Shown piece by piece: positions 6,139 through 13,600 of a stretch of 15,108 nt of DNA; position 1 is the stretch's first letter, and each line of letters starts with the position of its first letter. A model generated the notes under the pieces. That model had not been told where the DNA came from. It did no database searches and saw only the letters and a list, made by a program, of their open reading frames with translations. A program made the position numbers and the translations under genes. Where the stretch lies: contig CAZDLO010000088.1 of NCBI GenBank assembly GCA_964506325.1, positions 1 to 15,108 of the forward strand. Direction: 5' to 3'. Source of the DNA: CAINVV01 sp964506325. Lineage in GTDB: Bacteria; Bacteroidota; Bacteroidia; Bacteroidales; Prolixibacteraceae.

Positions 6139-7380
6139 ATGGCAAAAATTAACGAAAACTATCTGAAACTAAAGGCAGGATACCTGTTTCCTGAGATTGG
6201 GCGGCGTGTCAGGGAATTTGTTGCAGCAAACCCAGGCAAGGAAATTATAAGAATGGGGATTGGTGATGTTACTCAACCTTTGACTCCCTCGGTGATCAGG
6301 GCTTTTCATGAAGGTGTGGAGGAGATGGCGTCATTGTCCACATTCAGGGGATATGGCCCGGAACAGGGATATGACTTTTTGCGCGAAGCAATTGCCAGGC
6401 ACGATTACCAGGCAAGAGGAGTCGACATCTCTCCGGAAGAAATATTCGTTTCAGACGGGTCAAAGTGCGATACAGGAAATATCCAGGAAATTTTTGGTTC
6501 AGACAACAAGATTGCAATTTGTGATCCGGTTTATCCGGTCTATGCAGATACTACAGTGATGTCGGGCAAAACCGGGGTATGCCAGGCAAACGGTTATTTT
6601 GAGGGTGTTATTTACATGCCCTGCAATGAACAAAATTCATTTCTGCCGGAACTGCCTGCAGAGCGCCCGGATTTAATATTTCTTTGCTTTCCCAACAATC
6701 CAACAGGAACGGTTGCATCGAAAGAGGAGTTAAAAAAATGGGTCGACTATGCTGTTAAAAACCAATGCATTATTTTATACGATGCAGCATATGAGGCATT
6801 TATTACTGACCCAGCGATTCCCCATTCAATCTATGAAATTGAAGGAGCTAAAAATGTTGCCATTGAATTTCGGAGTTTCTCCAAGACTGCAGGGTTTACG
6901 GGAACACGTTGTGCTTTTACTGTTATTCCGAATGAATTGAAAGCATACGACAGCAATGGTGAACCACACCCTGTAAAACCCCTCTGGATGAGGAGGCAAA
7001 CTACCAAATTTAACGGGGTCTCCTACCCGGTACAGAAAGCTGCCGCTGCCGTATATTCAGAGGAAGGTGCCGGAGAGGTAAAATCAGTAATTGCCTATTA
7101 TCTGGAAAATGCCCGCATCATGAGAAACAGTTTAATGGAGCAAGGATTTACTGTTTTTGGCGGAATCAATGCCCCATACGTATGGGTGAAAACAAAAAAC
7201 GGCCTTAATTCATGGGAATTTTTTGACCTGCTTCTCCATGAAGCCAATGTTGTCGGAACTCCCGGTTCAGGATTCGGTCCATCGGGTGAAGGGTACTTCA
7301 GATTCTCGGCTTTTGCAGAGAGGAATAATGTTATCAAAGCCATGGAGCGTTTGAAGTCCGTTATGAGCCGAAAATCATAA
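6139..7380 (+). CDS. dapL: LL-diaminopimelate aminotransferase
   Basis: DapL converts tetrahydrodipicolinate and glutamate directly to LL-diaminopimelate and 2-oxoglutarate, bypassing the acylated intermediates of the succinylase and acetylase routes. The 413 residues match the family's usual length of about 410. It is a class I/II fold-type I aminotransferase. MGIGDVTQPL at 39-48 and FRGYGPEQGY at 69-78 are hallmarks of DapL. FVSDGSKCD lies at 103-111, CFPNNPTG at 183-190 and LYDAAYEAF at 213-221. The PLP lysine is K249 in SFSKTAGFTGTRC, and R376-like C-terminal substrate residues occur near GEGYFRFSAF. All key residues look intact, unlike the neighbouring dapF homologue. It is transcribed divergently from dapF, with a likely promoter at 5941-5948. 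Its product is the substrate expected for DapF, so the pairing makes pathway sense. Confidence 0.95.
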   Translation: MAKINENYLKLKAGYLFPEIGRRVREFVAANPGKEIIRMGIGDVTQPLTPSVIRAFHEGVEEMASLSTFRGYGPEQGYDFLREAIARHDYQARGVDISPEEIFVSDGSKCDTGNIQEIFGSDNKIAICDPVYPVYADTTVMSGKTGVCQANGYFEGVIYMPCNEQNSFLPELPAERPDLIFLCFPNNPTGTVASKEELKKWVDYAVKNQCIILYDAAYEAFITDPAIPHSIYEIEGAKNVAIEFRSFSKTAGFTGTRCAFTVIPNELKAYDSNGEPHPVKPLWMRRQTTKFNGVSYPVQKAAAAVYSEEGAGEVKSVIAYYLENARIMRNSLMEQGFTVFGGINAPYVWVKTKNGLNSWEFFDLLLHEANVVGTPGSGFGPSGEGYFRFSAFAERNNVIKAMERLKSVMSRKS

Positions 7381-7414
7381 TAACATATTTTGATCTTTAA
7401 GAGCTCATAATTTA

Positions 7415-7422
7415 TACCTTTG
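7415..7422 (+). promoter_or_regulatory. Bacteroidota-type -7 element before the gene at 7489
   Basis: TACCTTTG is a perfect TAnnTTTG match in the 108-base gap after dapL. A TTTG at 7389-7392 lies 22 bases upstream, close to the spacing expected for a -33 element. It would leave a leader of about 60 bases before the ATG at 7489. Confidence 0.45.
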
Positions 7423-7488
7423 ATCTTCAGTTTTAATATTTCTTGCCAGTGAATTAAGTACTGGTCAAAAACAGGCACATTCAGGACT

Positions 7489-8244
7489 ATGATGTATTGC
7501 AGGTATCTGATTATCTTTGTTCTATCATTGTACTTTCCTTGGACAGGGTTTGCACAGGTGTACTTTCCGGAGGACATGATCAAAGTTTCTGCCCAGGTTC
7601 TCGACGATTTGAGCGGATTACCAGTGCCCTATGTAAATATAATCAATCAACGGGTCAGGGGAGGTACTATTTCCGACAAGGAAGGAAAATTCTCATTACA
7701 GGCAGATCCAACAGACACACTTAGTTTCAAATCATTGGGATATATAGATAAGAGGGTCCCTGTAAATGAACTGTTCAGGGAAAATGCCGTTGTGACCCTG
7801 GCTCCAGTCAGGTACCAGCTGAGTGGAGTGGAGATTACCGGAGAGGGACGAAAGGTCAATATGACAGGAATACCTACTGCTAAAATGAGTAAAACACCCA
7901 TTGAATTAAGGGGTGAATTTGAAAAAAAACCAGGCCTCTTAACTGCATTGTTTCACCCGACTTCTTTCCTTTATTATAAGTTCAGCAAAGATGAAAAGGA
8001 AAAAAGAAATACCCTGACAGCCATAAAAACCGACAGGGAATGGCAGCTGTTTTCATTGGTGTACAACAAAGAAATCGCAGGTCGCCTGACCGGACTGGAA
8101 GGGGATGAACTTGACAATTTCATGGTATATTTTAATGCCTTCAGTAACCTCCGCTTCAGCGCAACAACTTACGAAGTGGAGAAAAGAATAAAAGAGGTTT
8201 TCACGGAATACAAAGAAAAGAAGCCGATGAATGAATCAAAATAA
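7489..8244 (+). CDS. Secreted carboxypeptidase-regulatory-like domain protein
   Basis: A 251-residue exported protein of unknown function. Residues 1-22 are a signal peptide (hydrophobic YLIIFVLSLYFPW, likely cleavage after GFA). Residues about 31-108 form a CarboxypepD_reg-like beta-sandwich: IKVSAQVLDDLSGLPVPYVN, then GGTISDKEGKFSL, then LSFKSLGYIDKRV. In Bacteroidota this domain often precedes TonB-dependent receptors, but no plug or beta-barrel follows here. Residues 109-251 are charged and mostly helical-looking, contain LFHPTSFLYYKFSKDEKEKR, and match nothing I recognise. Two ATG codons stand in tandem (7489 and 7492). An AGGA at 7483-7486 is better spaced from the second, so the start may be one codon later. 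It follows dapL by 108 bases with its own likely promoter. Confidence 0.8.
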   Translation: MMYCRYLIIFVLSLYFPWTGFAQVYFPEDMIKVSAQVLDDLSGLPVPYVNIINQRVRGGTISDKEGKFSLQADPTDTLSFKSLGYIDKRVPVNELFRENAVVTLAPVRYQLSGVEITGEGRKVNMTGIPTAKMSKTPIELRGEFEKKPGLLTALFHPTSFLYYKFSKDEKEKRNTLTAIKTDREWQLFSLVYNKEIAGRLTGLEGDELDNFMVYFNAFSNLRFSATTYEVEKRIKEVFTEYKEKKPMNESK

Positions 8245-8343
8245 AATATTGAAATCTAAATAGTTAGTCAGCACTAAAGTGAATTTGAAAACACCCTGAA
8301 CAAATAGTCCAAAACCAGATTTAGCTCCCTAAAAAAAAGATAA

Positions 8344-9288
8344 ATGCTCATCCCAAACTTTACGGACATTGAGGCTGCCCATACGCTAATTAAACCCTTC
8401 ATTCATAGGACTCCGGTTCTGACCTGTCGGAGCATTGATAAAATGATGGGATGCAATATCTTTTTCAAATGTGAAAATTTCCAAAAAGTGGGAGCTTTCA
8501 AGTTTAGAGGTGCGTCAAACGCAGTTTTAAGTTTGAAGGAAGAAGAGGCAACTTCGGGCGTATGTACCCACTCTTCCGGAAATCATGCGGCAGCCCTTGC
8601 CTTAGCTGCCAAAATGCGCGGAATCAAAGCTCATATTGTGATGCCATCCAATGCTCCGGAAATAAAAAAGCTCGCTGTTGCCGGATATGGTGCTCAAATT
8701 ACATTCTGTGAACCTACCCTGACAGCACGCGAAGAAACATTACAGGACATTGCCAGCAAGGAGAAACTTACAATCGTCCATCCATACAATAATTTCAGTG
8801 TCATCTGCGGCCAGGGTACATCTGCCCTGGAATTGCTGCTCGAAATCACGGTTCTTGACGCTCTAATCTGCCCTGTTGGAGGCGGCGGATTGTTGTCAGG
8901 TACAGCCATAACAACCAGGGCTCTTAATCCCGGATGCAAGGTTATCGGAGCTGAACCAATGGGTGCTGATGATGCTTTCAGATCCTTCAGAGATGGATTT
9001 ATCCACCCGTCACTGCATCCAAAGACAATTGCTGACGGACTCTTAACTTCTCTTGGAGAATTAAATTTTGCCCTGATACAACAAAATGTTGATGAGATAA
9101 TAACTACTTCGGAAGAATCAATAATAGAAGCCATGCGCATAATATGGGAAAGAATGAAGATCATTATTGAACCTTCAAGTGCTGTCCCCCTGGCAATAGT
9201 AATGGATAACAGGGAGAAATTTGCCGGACAAAATATTGGAATTATTCTGTCAGGAGGAAATGTGCAACTGTCTAACCTGCCCTTTTAA
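8344..9288 (+). CDS. PLP-dependent serine racemase/threonine dehydratase-like enzyme
   Basis: A fold-type II PLP enzyme of 314 residues, the length of serine racemases and short catabolic threonine dehydratases. There is no C-terminal ACT regulatory domain, which argues against biosynthetic IlvA. The PLP lysine is K53 in GAFKFRGA. S78 in HSSGNH (76-81) corresponds to the serine that acts on the opposite face in eukaryotic serine racemase. The phosphate loop GGGG is at 179-182 and SGGN at 303-306 contacts the pyridine nitrogen. E204, A208 and D210 in GAEPMGADD match the divalent-cation site of mammalian serine racemase, and TIADG, WERMK and IEPSSA also align well. Serine racemase, L-threonine/L-serine ammonia-lyase and threo-3-hydroxyaspartate ammonia-lyase cannot be told apart by reading. 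It sits alone 99 bases after the preceding gene; no good promoter motif is visible. Confidence 0.85.
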   Translation: MLIPNFTDIEAAHTLIKPFIHRTPVLTCRSIDKMMGCNIFFKCENFQKVGAFKFRGASNAVLSLKEEEATSGVCTHSSGNHAAALALAAKMRGIKAHIVMPSNAPEIKKLAVAGYGAQITFCEPTLTAREETLQDIASKEKLTIVHPYNNFSVICGQGTSALELLLEITVLDALICPVGGGGLLSGTAITTRALNPGCKVIGAEPMGADDAFRSFRDGFIHPSLHPKTIADGLLTSLGELNFALIQQNVDEIITTSEESIIEAMRIIWERMKIIIEPSSAVPLAIVMDNREKFAGQNIGIILSGGNVQLSNLPF

Positions 9289-9364
9289 GGCACCGATATC
9301 CGGATCAGCGATATTCAAAAGCTTATCATCTGTCTGAAGGTATTATCCAATATATCCTCTCCCC

Positions 9365-10315
9365 TTAAAAATACCTTGGAGTGAACCTACAGAACCTTTT
9401 CCTCTTGTAAGGGAAATCATAACTGAGCATAAATTCATGGGTGCCTGCATTGTACTGGGTGGGGCGGAAGGTAGTAAGGTCGTATGCATATCCAACTTTA
9501 ACGCCATTGGTAATAAAAAGCTGAAAAAGTAGTCCGTATGAATTCTGCAACCGGTAAGTTGCCCCGATCCAGAGCCTGTCATAAAACAACGCAGTTGCAG
9601 AAAAGTCGACAACCGTAGGTGTATTTTCGCTCCATCGTGCCAAAGCTGTTGGTTTAAACTTTACATTATCTGTCATTTCAACAACATATCCTCCCATGAT
9701 GTAAAAATTCATCTCTTCATGGTATACTGATTCCCCGCTATTTGAGGTTATTTTGTTTTTAAAGATTTTTGGGACAGATGCTCCAAGGAAAAAATTATCG
9801 GCATGCCACAGAAAACCAACACCGAAGTTCGGCAGTATTTTTTTATTTATGTCATAAGTCGCCACAGGATCATTGGGGTCATTTACGATCAGATCAGTCA
9901 GCATGGCATCATAAATATTGAAACCGCCCTTAATACCAAATGAGATATACCTATCATCCTCAAGCAATATTCGATAGGAATAATCTCCGTAGAAACCTGT
10001 TTGCCTGACAGGACCATACCTGTCAGTTACCAGGGAGAATCCCAAACCAACATTATACTTTCTGAATGGACCCTGGATTGTAAGCGTGCTGGTGTTTGGG
10101 GCCCCATCAAATCCAACCCACTGAATTCTGGATAATGCAGTTACATTCACATACCCGGACATACCGGCATAGGCAGGCTGAACAGTAAGCAAATTGTTCA
10201 TATACTGATTGAACACAGGATCCTGCTGAGCATACAAAATTGTCCGGAATCCAAAAAAATGGATTACGAAAACAACAATGAACAAACCCTTAAATAGAAT
10301 ATTTTTGAACTTCAA
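9365..10315 (-). CDS. PorP/SprF-family type IX secretion outer-membrane protein
   Basis: A 316-residue outer-membrane beta-barrel protein of the PorP/SprF family. SprF of Flavobacterium johnsoniae is needed for surface export of the adhesin SprB, and PorP is a type IX secretion component. Residues 1-29 are a signal peptide (GLFIVVFVIHFFGF, cleavage near YAQ). The mature N-terminus QDPVFNQYMNN, followed by QPAYAG at about 46-51, is the family hallmark. Alternating hydrophobic strands such as YNVGLGFSLV, YISFGIKGGFNIYDA, LWIGATYRLQN and VKVGYAYDL fit a barrel. Translation appears to start at TTG (10313-10315): an in-frame TAA lies at 10328-10330 and no ATG gives the signal peptide. The gene begins 34 bases after the giant adhesin's stop codon on the same strand, so the two are probably one operon and this is likely its dedicated export partner. 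Confidence 0.92.
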   Translation of the reverse strand: MKFKNILFKGLFIVVFVIHFFGFRTILYAQQDPVFNQYMNNLLTVQPAYAGMSGYVNVTALSRIQWVGFDGAPNTSTLTIQGPFRKYNVGLGFSLVTDRYGPVRQTGFYGDYSYRILLEDDRYISFGIKGGFNIYDAMLTDLIVNDPNDPVATYDINKKILPNFGVGFLWHADNFFLGASVPKIFKNKITSNSGESVYHEEMNFYIMGGYVVEMTDNVKFKPTALARWSENTPTVVDFSATALFYDRLWIGATYRLQNSYGLLFQLFITNGVKVGYAYDLTTFRPTQYNAGTHEFMLSYDFPYKRKRFCRFTPRYF

Positions 10316-10349
10316 AGTTTGATATATTTAAGAGGGTAATTTTACAAAA

Positions 10350-10646
10350 TTAATAATACACATAGACGTACCCTTTCATCATTTGTCCGCCAGGGCCACC
10401 CAAATTGAGAATGTAAAAATATATTCCCGGAGCGACGATGTTATTTTTAGCGAAAGTTGATTCCTGGTATCTTCCATCCCATGCATTTTCAAGTAACTCA
10501 TAATTATTATTTTGAAAGACCAATTGACCGGACCGGGTAAAGATGGATATATGGGAGTCCTTGTAGTCAGAATCATTCAATCCAGCAATTACGAAGGTAT
10601 CATTTAAACCATCCCCGTTAGGAGTAATCAATTGTGGTGCAGTTGG
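10350..10646 (-). other. CHU_C gliding-motility C-terminal sorting domain
   Basis: The last 98 residues of the giant protein. TPNGDGLNDTFVIAGL opens the domain, ISIFTRSGQLVFQ and AWDGRY form the central strands, APGIYFYIL precedes the terminal strand, and MKGYVYVYY ends it. This matches the type B (CHU_C) sorting signal of type IX secretion cargo, as on SprB-like proteins. Such signals depend on a PorP/SprF-family partner, and one is encoded immediately downstream. Confidence 0.9.
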
Positions 10647-13600
10647 AAGTTCCTTAATGTATACTCTCTGGGTACAGGTATCAACCAATCCAACCTGATC
10701 AGTCGCTGTCCAGACAACATAAGTTAATCCTTTTCGGAATTTTGCCGGTGCATCATTATAAAGCGTATCAATGGCACAGTTATCCGACACAAGGGGCTGT
10801 CCAAGTTTAACAGTATATTTATTGGGTGATCCGTCAGGTGATTTTATATAGGAAACTGTCATATCCACATCCTTTGGACAATCGATTACAGGAGGTGTAG
10901 CATCGAGTACATCTATAAACACACTGTCTTTTTCAATGCAGCCCTTCGGACTGGTCAGCGTAACTCTCTGCCACCATGCAGACAGTCTGGTGGCTTCACG
11001 CGTCGTCTGGACAGGTGTAGTATCCCACTCATATTTATAGCTGTTAAGCACTGCAGGATCGGTAATTCCGTTGATGGTATCCACCCTGGCAGTTCCATTG
11101 ATATCACTCATACATTGAATGGATTTTATAGCAAACCCCAAATTAAGTGGTGCAGGTTCAAGAACTTCTCCTGTAAATGCAGCAGCACACATTTTAGCAT
11201 CCGTTATCAGGACGGTATAGGTCCCTGAAGGCAAATTGGAAATTGTTGGGGTTGTCTGAACTGGAACTGTACTCCACTGGTAGGTATATGGAGCTGTACC
11301 CAGGGTTATATTCACCGTTAAAGCACCGGTTGAATCACCCTTGCAATTCAATTCTGATGACATTATCACATTGGCCCGCAAAGAATCAGGCTGCGTAACC
11401 ATGACAGGTTTGATATCAGAACACTTGCCTCCGGATGTAGTTCCCTTAATATAATAGAGACCGGCAGAAACACTCTTCGGTGAAGAAAGTGCTGAAGTTG
11501 CATTTATATCTGTCCAGTAACTTAAAAATAGTCCGGGAGTAGACCCTTTGGTCACAGCAGGCAATGTTAAATCTGCTGTTGTTCCGGTACAGGATTTCAG
11601 AACAGGATTTGTTATTACAAGCTTTGGTGCAGTGACAACTTCAATAAACTTGGTCACGGTGCAACCACCACCAGGAAGTGTATACTGTATCGGATGAGTG
11701 CCTACACCGGCCAATTTAGGATCGAAAACATTCCCTTTCATTCCCGGGCCTGTAAATGTTCCACCATTGGGAGTAACCGACAATGGCATTGGAGCATCAC
11801 TGATGCAGAAAGGACCATAAGTACCGTTGAAAGTAACTGTCGTGACAGCTATATCGGTCTGGAAGACATTTCTGCAACCATTGACATTGGTAATCCTTAA
11901 CGTATATTTCCCTGCATTGACGCCAGTCATATTGGTTATCTGAGGATTCTGGTCAGATGACTCAAAACCATCGGGTCCTGTCCATTCATATTTGCTCATG
12001 CCTGATGGGCCGCCCTTCAGAATTAATGTTCCTCCCTCGCAGACAGGATTAATATTTGGTACAATGGTCGGAATCGGCACCGCAGGATAAAACGAAACAG
12101 TCACTTTTGTGGAGAAGGTACAACCTGCCTTATCAACGACAGTTAAAGTATAATCTCCAGTCGCAGTTGCCGGGTTAACGTTGTTCAGGCTCGGACTTTG
12201 CAAATTCGAGACAAAACCATTTGGACCGGTCCACTTGTAACTGGCCATTCCATTGGGTTCTCCCCGTAAGCGAAGGGTATCACCACCACAAACCGGACTG
12301 TTGGAAGTCGCCCTGGGCTGGAATGGAACCGGGGTAATTGTTTTTGAGGCTTCACATCCATTCCAGTCGACCACGGTCAATTTGAATGTCTGTGGTGGAT
12401 TCGGGAATGGCATGACAGGAGGATTCTGCTGATTCCAGGTTGATCCGTTTTGGTCTGACCAGGTATAGGAGGTCATCCCGTTAGGTCCGGCCTTAAGCTG
12501 CATGGTCCCTGCAGGGCAAACGGTAACTGCCTCGGCAATTGGGATAGGTAAGGGCTTGAAGGAGACACTTACTGTATCTGAAGAGGTTGCATTGTTGGCG
12601 TTCGTTACAATAAGCGTATAAACACCGCTGTTGGCAATACTTACATTGTTGATAGACGGATTCTGATCGGTTGACGTATATCCGTTAGGTCCTGACCATG
12701 CATAAGACTGCATGTTATCAGGATAACCTGAAAGGTATAATGTTGAACCAATACAGACCGGAAGCTGGGCCTCAGCCCTGGCAATATCCATTACTACATC
12801 GACAGAATCAGTGGCAGAACAACCCAAGGCAGAGGTAACTGTCAACTTGTACCTCCCCGCGGCAGCCTCTGTGGCATTTGGCACCGTAACGTCCATCGTG
12901 GAGAAGTTGAACCCGTTGGGACCTGTCCAAACAAAAGTATTGCCAGGAACATCAGGTCCGCCTTTTAATTGAAGCGTCTGACCCAGTGAAATCGGGCTGT
13001 TAGAAGCTGCACTTGCAGTAATTGAGCTTAACGAAAGTTTAACTGCTGTCCTGGTTAAACTGGTGCAACTGGTAACATTGTCAATGCTTTGCGCATAATA
13101 AGTAACAGTTGAATTGGTGATATTCAAAGTCGGATTGACCACCACCGTACCTCCAGATGCCTGATTGTACCAGACCACTGAAGTGCCTGCAACCGGAGTA
13201 ATACTCTTATTGGCGTCAAGTACCTGTAATAAAGGAGTTTCAGCACATTCGAGGATATCACCGGTGCTTACAGGAGCAGCAGGAGCCTTCAGAATTGTCA
13301 ACTTGACGGCTGTTCTGGACAGGCTAGAGCATCCGGTTGCTGAATAAATTGCTTCTGCATAAACCATTCTAACACCCGGTACAATTTGAACAGGAGAAAC
13401 CTCAACCCCGTTAACGGCTTTATCAAACCATTTAATCGTTGTCATTGGAGCAACAATGATGGCGTCATTGGCATCAATACCGGCAAGTGTTTCACAAGAC
13501 AGAAGTTCGTTGGATGCTCCGCTTAATACGGGGGGAACAGGTACATCCTCAATGGTAAGTGTAACCATAGTACGGTTTGCACTGGCACATGTGCCCAGAT

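Noticed and set aside
9337..9377. Inverted repeat AAGGTATT/AATACCTT as a terminator for the convergent genes
   Set aside because: Loop of 25 bases, one arm lies inside the PorP/SprF coding end, and no T run follows on either strand.
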